A stretch of DNA of 60,267 nt from an uncultured Lachnospiraceae bacterium (GCA_946403075.1 CAMIYN010000001.1:71014-131280), one strand, 5' to 3'. Shown: positions 1-8,722, counted from the first letter of the stretch. The notes: generated from the sequence alone by a model not told the origin. A program made the numbers and translations.

Positions 1-314
1 CCTATATGAAACATTGCATTAGCAAGCCCAACAAAAAAAATTATCAAAAATTTATTTTGAATAAAAGTTCCAAATAAAATGCAAAAAAAAGAAATTAAAA
101 CTAATACATATGTATTTTTTGTTTTATCTACAACAAGTCCTATGGGTAGCTGCAAAGTAAATGCAAAAAAATTGTATAGCATTATATATAACAACATATT
201 ATCTATTTTTCCTATACAATTTAGTGTTAAAAAAATCGTTGACATATCAACGATTAGATGAGACAAACTACTAAAAAATAAAATGATTTTTCTATTTATT
301 AATTCTAATTGCAT
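1..314 (-). CDS. MFS transporter, N-terminal part (runs off window)
   Basis: An open minus-strand frame of 104 codons starts at ATG 314 and runs off the window edge without a stop. It is strongly hydrophobic, with about three membrane segments. It has an early Ser-His-Leu-Ile-Val-Asp-Met stretch, a Pro-Ile-Gly-Leu-Val-Val-Asp-Lys loop after helix 2, typical of major facilitator loop 2-3, and a Gly-Leu-Ala-Asn-Ala-Met-Phe-His segment. The His/Asp-rich first helix recalls the fosmidomycin-resistance-like MFS branch, but the substrate cannot be told. The start overlaps the end of aroF by ten bases, so it is probably the last gene of the tyrA-aroF transcript. No clear ribosome binding site is visible. 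The plus-strand frame at 79-261 is its shadow. Confidence 0.65.
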   Translation of the reverse strand, partial: MQLELINRKIILFFSSLSHLIVDMSTIFLTLNCIGKIDNMLLYIMLYNFFAFTLQLPIGLVVDKTKNTYVLVLISFFCILFGTFIQNKFLIIFFVGLANAMFHI

Positions 315-1378
315 ATAATTTTAAATTTTTTCTTTATCTCAACCCTATATTCTGCCAATTCATTGATTAATTTTTCTGTCTTTTCCCAACCTATACAAGG
401 GTCAGTTATTGATTTTCCATAAATATTCTCATCAGGCTTTTGTGAACCATCCTCAATATACGACTCAATCATTAAGCCCTTTATAAGTTTATATAAATTT
501 TTATTATACGAACAAGAGTGTAATACTTCTTTTGATATCCGTATTTGCTCTTCATATTTTTTTGCACTATTTGAATGATTCACATCTATGATTACAGCAG
601 GATTTATGAAATCATCTCCCCTATACAACTTTTCCAAAAATACTAAATCTTCATAATGATAATTTGGATGTGGTTCTCCATGATGATTTACATAGCCTCT
701 AAGTATAGCATGTGTAAAAGGATTACCTTTGGTGTCTGTTTCATAATTTCTATATATAAAAGTGTGTGAATGCTCCCCTGCCCTTATCGCATTTAACATT
801 ACACTCAAATCCCCTGATGTAGGATTTTTCATACCAACTGGGACATCTACTCCACTCGCTGTAAGTCTATGCTGTTGATTTTCTACAGACCTCGCCCCCA
901 CTGCCACATATGAGAGTAAATCAGATAAATAGCTATGATTTTCTGGATATAGCATCTCATCCGCACAAGAAAACCCAGCCTCCTCCAAAGCTCTCATATG
1001 CATTTTTCTAATTGCAAGTATTCCCTTTACCATATCAGGAGACTTTAAAGGATTTGGTTGATGCAACATACCCTTATAACCATCTCCTGTGGTTCTTGGT
1101 TTATTTGTGTATATCCTTGGTATTATAAATATTTCATTTTTAATAATCTCTCTATCTTGAACTACCCTAAGCCTTTTAATATAGTCTATCACAGCATCTT
1201 CTCTATCTGCAGAGCAAGGACCAATTATCAATATGAGCTTATCAATTTCTCCAGTGAAAATTTTTTTTATTTCTTCATCTCTATCCTTTTTTATCTTTAA
1301 TAAATTATCACTCACAGGATAAATTTTTTTTACTTCCTCTGGTGTTGGTAATTGTCTCTTTAATAATAAATTCATCAT
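305..1378 (-). CDS. aroF: 3-deoxy-7-phosphoheptulonate (DAHP) synthase, class I
   Basis: This 357-aa protein has the normal length of class I (AroF/G/H type) DAHP synthases, which condense phosphoenolpyruvate with erythrose 4-phosphate in the first step of aromatic amino-acid synthesis. Recognisable blocks are IIGPCSADRED near residue 50, PRIYTNKPRTTGDGYKG near 86-102, KNPTSGDL in the middle and DVNHSNS with the metal-binding His in the C-terminal half. Its ATG overlaps the TAA of tyrA by one base, so the two are translationally coupled. The tyrA pairing suggests a tyrosine-directed isozyme, but the sequence alone does not settle which amino acid inhibits it. Confidence 0.95.
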   Translation of the reverse strand: MMNLLLKRQLPTPEEVKKIYPVSDNLLKIKKDRDEEIKKIFTGEIDKLILIIGPCSADREDAVIDYIKRLRVVQDREIIKNEIFIIPRIYTNKPRTTGDGYKGMLHQPNPLKSPDMVKGILAIRKMHMRALEEAGFSCADEMLYPENHSYLSDLLSYVAVGARSVENQQHRLTASGVDVPVGMKNPTSGDLSVMLNAIRAGEHSHTFIYRNYETDTKGNPFTHAILRGYVNHHGEPHPNYHYEDLVFLEKLYRGDDFINPAVIIDVNHSNSAKKYEEQIRISKEVLHSCSYNKNLYKLIKGLMIESYIEDGSQKPDENIYGKSITDPCIGWEKTEKLINELAEYRVEIKKKFKIICN

Positions 1379-2235
1379 TAATCTCCTATCTCTTTATTAA
1401 AATGTATTCTTCTATCTTTTGATATTTGCATTATTTCTTTTATTTTTTGTATGTTTTCACTTTCTATCATATCTTTAAATTCTATAAATTTTGTAATAAA
1501 GTTATTCATTTCTTTTACTAAATGTTCTTTATTTAATAAAAATAATTCAGTCCACATATCTTTATTTATATTTGCTATTCTTGTCAAATCCCTAAAAGAA
1601 TCACCTGTATATTCTGCCAAATGTGTTGAATCTTTACAAGCCATTAATGTTATCGCTATGCAATGTGTGAGTTGTGATAAAAATGCTATCATCTCATCAT
1701 GCTCATCAAGTGAAAGGATTGAAATATTTTTAAATTTTAATATCTTAGCTATTTCTTTTGCTAACTCTATACCATTTTTTGTATTTTTTTCAGTTTTTGT
1801 AATAATATAATTAGCATTTATAAAAATATTTTCATCTGCATTTTCTATCCCATACACTTCTCTTCCTGCCATTGGATGAGTTGGTATGAATTCTATAGAG
1901 TTATCTAATAATTCATTAATCCTTGGAACAAGTGATTTTTTTATACCTGATACATCAAAGATTTTAGTTCCACTCTTTATATTGCTTTTATACTTTTCTA
2001 TGAACTCCAAAAAAGTTTTTGGATATAGTGCAAAAATAATGATATCAAAGTTTTCTAAATATTCTTTACTTGGTTCTGTTATCCCATCTATTATAATATT
2101 ATTTTCTATGGCATAGTCAATAGTTTTTTTATCTCTATCTATAGCATAAACTTTAATATTATTTTTTGTGAAACCTTTTGCATAGCTGCCACCAATTAAA
2201 CCCAATCCAACAATCAACACTTTTTCAATTTTCAT
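1378..2235 (-). CDS. tyrA: prephenate dehydrogenase
   Basis: This 285-aa TyrA-family protein oxidatively decarboxylates prephenate to 4-hydroxyphenylpyruvate on the way to tyrosine. The N-terminus has a Rossmann dinucleotide-binding loop, GLGLIGGSYAKG (residues 9-20). It is followed by the substrate-site motif THPMAGREVYG near residue 120 and a helical C-terminal domain with SQLTHCIAI. No ACT domain follows, so allosteric control by tyrosine through such a domain is not expected. The start ATG at 2235 is preceded by AGGAGAT at a workable distance. Upstream lies a block of hairpin repeats, and downstream aroF is coupled through an overlapping stop and start. Confidence 0.93.
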   Translation of the reverse strand: MKIEKVLIVGLGLIGGSYAKGFTKNNIKVYAIDRDKKTIDYAIENNIIIDGITEPSKEYLENFDIIIFALYPKTFLEFIEKYKSNIKSGTKIFDVSGIKKSLVPRINELLDNSIEFIPTHPMAGREVYGIENADENIFINANYIITKTEKNTKNGIELAKEIAKILKFKNISILSLDEHDEMIAFLSQLTHCIAITLMACKDSTHLAEYTGDSFRDLTRIANINKDMWTELFLLNKEHLVKEMNNFITKFIEFKDMIESENIQKIKEIMQISKDRRIHFNKEIGD

Positions 2236-2293
2236 TTTTACATAATCTCCTAAAAATATTTCCCTAATACTCTCGTATTACTATCTTGCAGAA

Positions 2294-2680
2294 GGGCTCG
2301 CAATGCTTCGCCCCTACTACTAACTCTACTATATTGTAGAAGGGCTCGTGGTACTTCGCCCCTACTACTTTCTTGCTACGGGCTCCCAAAGGTTCGCCCC
2401 TACGATTAACTCTACTATCTTGCAGAAGGGTTCGCGATGTTTCGCCCCTACAACCAACTCTACTATATTGCAGAAGAGTTCGCGATGTTTCGCCCCTATG
2501 GTAAACACTACAGTCTTGCAAAAGGGTTCCCAGTGGTTCGCCCTACTACTAACTCTACTATCTTGCAGAAGGGCTCGCGATGCTTCGCCCCTACTACTTT
2601 CTTGTTACGGGCTCCCAAAGGTTCGCCCCTACGGTAAACACTACTGTCTTGCAAGCGGGCTCGTGGTACTTCGCCCCTAC
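2294..2680 (+). repeat. hairpin repeat block A (nine copies)
   Basis: About 390 bp hold nine copies of a ~24-base element, all in one orientation, starting at 2294, 2342, 2380, 2428, 2476, 2524, 2571, 2609 and 2657. The plus-strand core is GGGCTC-N7-TTCGCCC followed by CTAC. Copies are separated by spacers resembling AACTCTACTATCTTGCAGAA. GGGC pairs with GCCC, and the N7 can form a short inner stem whose bases change together between copies. On minus-strand RNA the block lies between the CmpB-like gene and tyrA. Several frames stay open through it on both strands, but they only translate the repeat. Confidence 0.93.
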
Positions 2681-2706
2681 AACTACTATCTTGCATACGA
2701 ATTCAC

Positions 2707-3279
2707 TTAACCTCTATAAACATCAAGTTTTATATTGGTAGGGATTACTATTGCAAATATAAAATCAAATATAAACAATATTAAAACTAAATAAAAAAAT
2801 TTATCAAATATTCTTTTTTCAATCAAATAATCTAAAAATTTATCAAAAAGTCTATGTATAACAAATACACATAAAACACATATCAAACCAAACCTTATAG
2901 AAGTGCTAAGTGCAACTCTCCCCTCAAAATTAACTACATATTTCAAATACCCTGTTCTCCAAGCCCAAGTTCCTGTTTTTATTTCAAATATATAACTCGC
3001 AATCAATTCAATAATAGTTGTTAATATTATACTTCCAACAAATACAAATATTATCTTTTTAATTAAATTAATATCTGTTTTTTTTGAATAATTATAAAAA
3101 CAAAAAATTATAAGTATTGCACCAATTCCATATATAGGAGCAATTGGCCCTCTAAAAAATTCTCTCGGCATATAGCCCCACTTATAAACTATTACTTCCA
3201 AAAATATTTCATAAGCCCAACCTATGATTGAATAAAAAATAAAATATAAAAAAAGCTTTTTAAAATTTTGTAAATTCAT
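2707..3279 (-). CDS. CmpB-like putative ABC transporter permease (PF06541 type)
   Basis: This 190-aa membrane protein has about five hydrophobic segments. The N-terminus reads FYSIIGWAYEIF, followed by PREFFRGPIAPIYGIGA. That is the signature of the ABC_trans_CmpB family (Trp-x-x-Glu in helix 1, then an Arg-Gly-Pro-x-x-Pro-Ile-Tyr-Gly-x-Gly loop). The family is widespread in Clostridia and its biochemical role is not established; no ATPase partner is next to it. It is flanked by hairpin repeats on both sides, the downstream block beginning 26 bp after its stop. I am confident of the family, not of transport activity. Confidence 0.75.
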   Translation of the reverse strand: MNLQNFKKLFLYFIFYSIIGWAYEIFLEVIVYKWGYMPREFFRGPIAPIYGIGAILIIFCFYNYSKKTDINLIKKIIFVFVGSIILTTIIELIASYIFEIKTGTWAWRTGYLKYVVNFEGRVALSTSIRFGLICVLCVFVIHRLFDKFLDYLIEKRIFDKFFYLVLILFIFDFIFAIVIPTNIKLDVYRG

Positions 3280-3312
3280 ATTTCCCCCATTCCTTCATTT
3301 CATAATTTTATT

Positions 3313-3362
3313 TGAGCTCGCCCTTACATATCAATTAGCCAATACACTTTAAGATTCGCCCC
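3313..3362 (+). repeat. degenerate hairpin repeat remnants (block B)
   Basis: Two decayed pieces of the window's hairpin repeat lie here: GAGCTCGCCCTTAC near 3313 and ATTCGCCCCTTT ending at 3362, directly after the engB stop. They keep the GAGCTC and TTCGCCCC ends, but the stem is no longer complete. Confidence 0.55.
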
Positions 3363-3363
3363 T

Positions 3364-3951
3364 TTATTTCATAATCTTATCTATCACTTCATATATTTCT
3401 TTTAAACCATCTCTTGTCATTGCAGAAAATGGTATTATAATAGCCTCACTCGTCGCAAGTAATTCATCTCTTATCATTTTTATATTATGCATAATTTCAG
3501 TTTTTTTAAGTTTATCTGATTTTGTTGCTATCACTATTGGCTCATAACCTGTCACTTGAAGGAGCCATTGCCACATTGAAATATCTTTTTCACTCGGCTT
3601 ATGCCTTATATCTATTAGCATTATTATTTCTTCGATGTTTTTACTTGTATTCAAATACTTATTTATAAATTTTGACCACTTTTCTTGCTCATCAAAACTT
3701 ACTTTTGCATAGCCATAACCTGGTAAATCCACAAAATAAAATTTATCATTTATATTATAATAATTTATTGTCCTTGTCTTTCCCGGGGTCTGTGAAGTTC
3801 TCGCATAATTTTTTCTATTTATAAAAGTATTGATAAACGAACTCTTTCCTACATTTGACCTACCTACCAAAACAAATTCCATTTTTTTTGTATCTGGAAT
3901 TTTGTTTCCTAATCCTATAATTTTTTCTAATTCACATTTTTTAATAATCAT
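3364..3951 (-). CDS. engB: ribosome biogenesis GTPase YsxC/EngB
   Basis: This TrmE-Era-EngA-EngB-like GTPase of about 195 aa takes part in late assembly of the large ribosomal subunit. Visible G motifs are GRSNVGKSS (G1), TPGKTRT (G2), DLPGYGYAKV (G3), ATKSDK (G4) and a C-terminal FSAMTRDG (G5). The frame is open from a TTG at 3960. The ATG at 3951 gives the more typical N-terminus MIIKKCELEKI, so I chose it. The ribosome binding site is weak for either start. The length matches the family. It lies alone between repeat blocks B and C. Confidence 0.93.
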   Translation of the reverse strand: MIIKKCELEKIIGLGNKIPDTKKMEFVLVGRSNVGKSSFINTFINRKNYARTSQTPGKTRTINYYNINDKFYFVDLPGYGYAKVSFDEQEKWSKFINKYLNTSKNIEEIIMLIDIRHKPSEKDISMWQWLLQVTGYEPIVIATKSDKLKKTEIMHNIKMIRDELLATSEAIIIPFSAMTRDGLKEIYEVIDKIMK

Positions 3952-4013
3952 AACTCTCAAATATTCTAATCATTTTCCTTCATACTATCTGCAACTAATA
4001 CTACTTTTTTACT

Positions 4014-4097
4014 TCGGGCTCGCTTAGGGCTCCCAATGGTTCGCCCCTACAACTTTCTCTACTATCTTACTTCGGGCTCGCGGTGCTTCGTCCCTAC
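4014..4097 (+). repeat. hairpin repeat block C (two copies plus a fragment)
   Basis: Two full copies of the GGGCTC-N7-TTCGCCC element start at 4027 and 4074, and a truncated left end (TCGGGCTCGC) lies at about 4014. The copy at 4027 has N7 = CCAATGG, which gives three Watson-Crick pairs in the inner stem. The copy at 4074 has GCGGTGC and a T in the right arm (TTCGTCCC). The block starts 36 bp 3' of the ddl stop. Confidence 0.88.
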
Positions 4098-4133
4098 ATT
4101 TTGATGCCGCACCTACAACCCCTACAGCTAACT

Positions 4134-5297
4134 CTACTTTAAAATATTACTTTCAAAAACAAAATTTAAATTTTTCTCTCTTCGATAATTATTTTTTGCT
4201 ATCTCTATTAACCTATCTATCAATTCTCTGTATTTAATCCCACTTTGTTCCCACAAATAGAAAGACAGAGAACCTGGGATTGTATTTATCTCATTTACAA
4301 ATACATCATTTGTTTTTGTATCCATTATAAAATCTATCCTTGAAACACCTGAGCAACCAATTAATTTAAAAACCTTTACTGCTATCTCTTTTATTTCATT
4401 TTCTATACTTTTATCAATTTCAGCAGGTATTTTTCTACTGAGACTCGCCATACCTGAATTTTTATTTCCAACACTTACTTTTAATTTGCCTTTTTTATTT
4501 GATAAATATTTATCAGAAAAATCTAAAATCTCACCATTTCCAATCGGCTCTTCAAGAATTGATGCAGTTGCAAAAAATCTATCGCCGAGAACAGAGCAAT
4601 TTATTTCTTTTATGTCAACTACAGCTTTCTCTATCAAAATTAAATTTGAAAAACTAAAAGCAACTTCTATTGCATTTTTTAAATTATCTCTATCTTTTGC
4701 CTTACTTATTCCTATACTTGAACCGAGATTTGTGGGTTTTATAATTATAGGATATGAAAAACTTTTTTCTATTTCTTCTATTAAATCATCTAATTTTTTA
4801 TAATCATTTATATCATATCTATTTGCTGGTATTACTTTTATCCCCTCTGCTTTTAAAAATTGTTTCATTACATATTTATCCATACCTATGGCAGAAGATA
4901 TAGTATCACATCCTACAACTGGTATATCAAAAGTATGTAAAAACCCTTGCAAATTCCCATCTTCTACATTTGTGCCGTGAACTATTGGAAAGGCTATATC
5001 TATTTCTTTTATAAATTTTCTAAATATTGAATTACTATCATTTATATAAACCTTATTATTTTTTCTAACAAGTTCTACTCTTTTACACTTACTTAATAAT
5101 TTCTTTGTATCCCTAAAATTTTTTATATCAAATAGCAAACTACTATGATAATAAAATTCACCACTCTTTGATATGTAAATAGGAATTATATTATATTTTT
5201 CTCTATCCATATTTTCAATTGCTTGGATAGCAGAAATAATTGATACTTCATGTTCTGTGGATTTACCACCAAACATAACCATTAAGTTTAATTTCAT
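4134..5297 (-). CDS. ddl: D-alanine--D-alanine ligase
   Basis: This ATP-grasp ligase joins two D-alanines for the end of the peptidoglycan stem peptide. The N-terminus has MFGGKSTEHEVSIISA, the Ddl signature with the Glu that contacts the first D-Ala. The ATP-grasp core shows IIKPTNLGSSIGISK and a lid region LILIEKAVVDIKEINCSVLG. Near the C-terminus FVNEINTIPGSLSFYLW supplies Mg-binding Glu/Asn and the second substrate site. At 387 aa it is slightly long for the family. Twelve bases separate it from the upstream murF, so the two consecutive peptidoglycan steps (Ddl, then MurF adding the dipeptide) are probably co-transcribed. Confidence 0.94.
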   Translation of the reverse strand: MKLNLMVMFGGKSTEHEVSIISAIQAIENMDREKYNIIPIYISKSGEFYYHSSLLFDIKNFRDTKKLLSKCKRVELVRKNNKVYINDSNSIFRKFIKEIDIAFPIVHGTNVEDGNLQGFLHTFDIPVVGCDTISSAIGMDKYVMKQFLKAEGIKVIPANRYDINDYKKLDDLIEEIEKSFSYPIIIKPTNLGSSIGISKAKDRDNLKNAIEVAFSFSNLILIEKAVVDIKEINCSVLGDRFFATASILEEPIGNGEILDFSDKYLSNKKGKLKVSVGNKNSGMASLSRKIPAEIDKSIENEIKEIAVKVFKLIGCSGVSRIDFIMDTKTNDVFVNEINTIPGSLSFYLWEQSGIKYRELIDRLIEIAKNNYRREKNLNFVFESNILK

Positions 5298-5309
5298 TTC
5301 TCACTCCTC

Positions 5310-6950
5310 TTAATAATTATCAGGCAAATCATTTTCTATTAAAATGATTTTTTTGTCAAAAGTTGATTTCATAGCATCTTCGTATGCGATTTTAAAATCA
5401 TCAAAATATTTTAATTCTATTTTACTTTCATAATCATTACTAACACTTCTTATTCCATCACTTAAAGCATCCTTATTGGTCTTTCCCACTATTATAGCAC
5501 TATCACAGTATTTCGCAATACTCACACCTAAATCAAAATTTTCATCATACTGTTTATCTCCAAGCTCAACCATTCCAGGTGTAATGATTATTTTTTTATA
5601 ATCATTAAAATTTAAAAGTAGCTTAACTGCATTTCTTGCTCCTATTGGATTACTATTATATGCATCATCTATTAAAAAAGTTTTGTCATCAATCTTTTTT
5701 AATTCAAGTCTATGTTCTACTTGTTTTAAATTCTTTATAGCCATTTGGATATCACTTACTTCTATCTCCATAAGTAATGAAAAACTTACAACTGCTATGA
5801 TATTTATGATATTATGTTCCCCTATTACTTTTGTTTCTATTTCAAATGAGACATTTTGCTTTTTTGCTACAAAGTCAAATTTAACTTCTAAATTTTCATA
5901 TCTAATATTCTTTACATAAAAATCATTAGTTTCTTTTAAACCATAAGTCCATATATATTTTTTCTCTCCAGCAGTGTATTCATTGTATTTATTTAAAATA
6001 TATTCATTATCAGTATTTAGCAAAATTATATTATTATTTTTTTTCTCTAAATTTTTATTTTCACTAATTTTTTTTAGCACACTATCTACTAATTCAAATT
6101 TTGTATTAACTACATTTTCTATATTTTTAAATGTATCAAGATGTTGAGCCCCTATAGATGTAATAATACAACTATCAGGTTTTACTATATCGCAAATCTC
6201 TTTTATATCACCTTTTCTTCTCGCTCCCATCTCTGTTATAAATAGATCATCTATATTTTTTAAATTATTATTTATAGTCATACAGATGCCCATAGGGGTG
6301 TTGAAGCTACCTTCGGTTTTACAGGTCATATATTTTTTTGAAAGAACTTCATATAAAAAATGTTTAGTTGTTGTCTTTCCATAACTTCCAGTTATTCCTA
6401 TCACTGATAAATCTGTATTTTTATTTAAAACTTTTTTTGCACTATTTATATATTTTAATTTAAGTAAATTTTCAATTGGAGTCATAATTAAAAATACTAA
6501 AAAATTTATAACATTAGTAAATCCAACTACAAGCTCTCCAATGATTATAAAAAAACCAAAACCAAACTCATTAAAAACATTAACCAAAATACACAAAACA
6601 AATATTAAAAAAATTATATTTGCAATAAACATTCTTATTATTCTTTTAGTCCATACCAATTTCTTTTTTTGTTTTTTTGGTATATTTTGTCCCGTAATAA
6701 TTATCAATAAAAATATATTTGCAATACATAATAATATATAAAATGTTAAACTCATATGAGTTATATTGATTACGGTAAATATACTCACTGCAAACAATAA
6801 AAAATTAATAATAAAATTTTCTATATTTTTTTTATACCATATTATTTGCTGATCAATATTGTATGAATTTAGTTGCATTATATGAATTGATTTTATTGTT
6901 ATCAAACTAACTACAATAAATACCCATAAACTGTAAATAATAAATATCAT
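5310..6950 (-). CDS. murF: membrane-anchored MurF-type ligase
   Basis: The C-terminal ~370 residues are a Mur ligase of the MurF type (UDP-MurNAc-tripeptide:D-Ala-D-Ala ligase). They show the P-loop GITGSYGKTTTK, FITEMGARRKGDI, TSIGAQHLDTF, the family-typical DDAYNSNP and a C-terminal domain with ITPGMVELG. The first ~165 residues are not a MurF uridine-binding domain. They contain about five transmembrane helices, making a 546-aa protein against about 450 for ordinary MurF. Clostridial genomes carry such membrane-fused forms. A GAGGATATAA ribosome binding site precedes ATG 6950. Pairing with ddl supports the assignment; a different Mur-like acceptor remains possible. Confidence 0.85.
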   Translation of the reverse strand: MIFIIYSLWVFIVVSLITIKSIHIMQLNSYNIDQQIIWYKKNIENFIINFLLFAVSIFTVINITHMSLTFYILLCIANIFLLIIITGQNIPKKQKKKLVWTKRIIRMFIANIIFLIFVLCILVNVFNEFGFGFFIIIGELVVGFTNVINFLVFLIMTPIENLLKLKYINSAKKVLNKNTDLSVIGITGSYGKTTTKHFLYEVLSKKYMTCKTEGSFNTPMGICMTINNNLKNIDDLFITEMGARRKGDIKEICDIVKPDSCIITSIGAQHLDTFKNIENVVNTKFELVDSVLKKISENKNLEKKNNNIILLNTDNEYILNKYNEYTAGEKKYIWTYGLKETNDFYVKNIRYENLEVKFDFVAKKQNVSFEIETKVIGEHNIINIIAVVSFSLLMEIEVSDIQMAIKNLKQVEHRLELKKIDDKTFLIDDAYNSNPIGARNAVKLLLNFNDYKKIIITPGMVELGDKQYDENFDLGVSIAKYCDSAIIVGKTNKDALSDGIRSVSNDYESKIELKYFDDFKIAYEDAMKSTFDKKIILIENDLPDNY

Positions 6951-6979
6951 TTATATCCTCACATTATTATTTTTTATTA

Positions 6980-7312
6980 GGGCTCCCAAAGGTTCGCCCC
7001 CTACGGGTTAACACTACTGTCTTATTATGGGGCTCGTAGTGCTTCGCCCCTACAACTATCGCTACTGTCTTGCTACGGGCTCGTAGTACTTCGCCCCTAC
7101 GGCTACCACCACTTTTTTGCAAACGGGCTCGCGATGCTTCGCCCCTACGATTTTATTTCAGCCCTACGGACTGACATTACTGTTTTATATTAGGGCTCCC
7201 AAAGGTTCTCCCCTACGGGTTAACACTACTGTCTTATTATGGGGCTCGTAGTACTTCGCCCCTACGACTATCGCTACTGTCTTGCTACGGGCTCGTGGTA
7301 CTTCGCCCCTAC
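6980..7312 (+). repeat. hairpin repeat block D (seven copies, with a ~105-bp internal duplication)
   Basis: Seven same-orientation copies of the GGGCTC-N7-TTCGCCC element start near 6980, 7030, 7077, 7125, 7193, 7242 and 7289. Two three-copy segments, about 6978-7085 and 7191-7297, are nearly identical along their whole length, including the spacers (GGGTTAACACTACTGTCTTA), so a ~105-bp unit was duplicated. The block fills the 376 bp between the alpha/beta hydrolase stop and the murF start, and nothing else is recognisable in it apart from the murF ribosome binding site. Confidence 0.93.
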
Positions 7313-7327
7313 AAACATTACTCGCTC

Positions 7328-8107
7328 CTACAGATTAAAAAAGGATTCCAAAACTTTTATATAAGTGTATTCATCCTGTAAAAAAGAAAAATGGGATGTA
7401 TTTTTTAAAATAACAAGTCCACTATTCTCAATCTCTCGCTCCATTACTTTTGCATCAGTTATCGGTGTGTCCGTATCATTTTCTCCCCAAATAATTAAAG
7501 TTTCTTTTTTGATATTTTTTAAATATGGTGTCAAGTCTTCATTTATTGACTTAACCATTGTTTCTCTTAAAAAATTTGTTGCATTTTTATAATCGCTTGA
7601 ACCAAATTTCTTTTTTAAACTATTGAGACTTCTTTCTCTAATTTTTTTACTTGGTATAATATTGATAACACATTTTAAAACCTTATAAACTATAACTTTT
7701 ACTCTTTTTACAAAACTTAATTTATGCTTTATCCCAGCAGAATCTATCAAAACATTTTTTACAATATTTATATTTTCTAATTCTCTACTATTTAATTTTA
7801 TTATAATTCTCCCACCATATGAATGTCCCAATAGAACTACATTTTTTATTTTTAAATATTCTAAAAATTTTACTACAATATCACAATAATCATCAACATT
7901 AAAACTTCTTTTCAATTCTCCACTCAAACCAAAACCTGGCAAATCTATCGCAAGCACTCTATATTTTTTTTTAAGTGTTTCTATAGTTCTATTAAAATAT
8001 CTAATGTCTGCACCCCATCCGTGCAATAAGAGTATTGAAAATGTATTATCTATTGAATCCACTGTATCTATATAATTAATTTTTATACCATCTATCTCAA
8101 CAAACAT
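7328..8107 (-). CDS. alpha/beta-hydrolase fold protein
   Basis: This 259-aa protein is of the alpha/beta-hydrolase superfamily. It has an oxyanion-loop motif LLHGWGAD near residue 28, a nucleophile elbow GHSYGG with the catalytic Ser near residue 97, an acid-bearing strand IIWGENDTDTP and a final NTSHF His. There is no signal peptide, so it is cytoplasmic. The motifs do not tell the substrate. Its ATG shares bases with the stop of the Sua5 gene, and it closes the long operon that starts at signal peptidase I. Hairpin repeat block D begins 15 bp after its stop. Confidence 0.85.
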   Translation of the reverse strand: MFVEIDGIKINYIDTVDSIDNTFSILLLHGWGADIRYFNRTIETLKKKYRVLAIDLPGFGLSGELKRSFNVDDYCDIVVKFLEYLKIKNVVLLGHSYGGRIIIKLNSRELENINIVKNVLIDSAGIKHKLSFVKRVKVIVYKVLKCVINIIPSKKIRERSLNSLKKKFGSSDYKNATNFLRETMVKSINEDLTPYLKNIKKETLIIWGENDTDTPITDAKVMEREIENSGLVILKNTSHFSFLQDEYTYIKVLESFFNL

Positions 8108-8718
8108 TAAATTTTAATGCTCCCATTTCTTATTAATTTTATTTCATCTCCTGTCACATCAACTATTGTGGATGAAATACCACTGCTTTCCTTATTTGAC
8201 ATTATTATATAATCTAAACTATCTCCAAACTTTTTTATAATTTCATCTATATCTTTACAAGGTTCATCACCTGATATATTTAGAGATGTTTGTGCCAAAT
8301 CAAAATCTATCCTTGACAATAACTTTTGCAAAAATAAATCATTTGGCATTCTAATTCCTATAGTTTTTTTATCTATTGAAAAATTGTTAATATATTTTTC
8401 TTTTAACCTATAAATTATTGTAAGAGCACCAGGCCAATTTTTATACAAATTTTTTACTTCACTTTTAATCTTTCCATTAATTTCTGTTATTTCTTCTATC
8501 CGTTTTATAATTTCTTGTTTTGATTTTCCACATAAAAATATACCTATTGGTTTTTTTTTGTCTCTTTCTTTTATACTATATATTTTTTTTATTGCTAAAC
8601 TTTCATCTACCTTACAAATAATTCCAGACACAGTATCTGTCATTAAGCCAAATATTTTTCCCTTTCTAAGTTCTTTTATTATTTTTTCTAATTCATTTTC
8701 ATAAATTATATTTGACAT
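8107..8718 (-). CDS. L-threonylcarbamoyladenylate synthase (Sua5/YwlC/YrdC)
   Basis: This YrdC-domain enzyme makes threonylcarbamoyl-AMP from threonine, bicarbonate and ATP for the t6A37 modification of ANN-decoding tRNAs. Diagnostic residues are visible: GLMTDTVSGI near the N-terminus, the KKPIGIFL lysine, GIRMPND arginine and TSLNISGD (Ser-x-Asn). The frame extends upstream to 8790, but that would overlap the dCMP deaminase gene. The ATG at 8718, four bases after that gene's stop, gives a normal YrdC N-terminus and 203 aa. No Sua5 C-terminal domain is present, so it is the short YrdC-like form. Confidence 0.9.
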   Translation of the reverse strand: MSNIIYENELEKIIKELRKGKIFGLMTDTVSGIICKVDESLAIKKIYSIKERDKKKPIGIFLCGKSKQEIIKRIEEITEINGKIKSEVKNLYKNWPGALTIIYRLKEKYINNFSIDKKTIGIRMPNDLFLQKLLSRIDFDLAQTSLNISGDEPCKDIDEIIKKFGDSLDYIIMSNKESSGISSTIVDVTGDEIKLIRNGSIKI

Positions 8719-8722
8719 ATTT

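Noticed and set aside
2294-2680. Possible CRISPR array
   Set aside because: The units carry structured, varying hairpins and the spacers are themselves repeated. There are no cas genes.
2264-2710. Open frames on both strands (up to 120 codons) through the repeat block
   Set aside because: They only translate the hairpin repeat in several frames, lack ribosome binding sites and show no protein-like pattern beyond the repeat.
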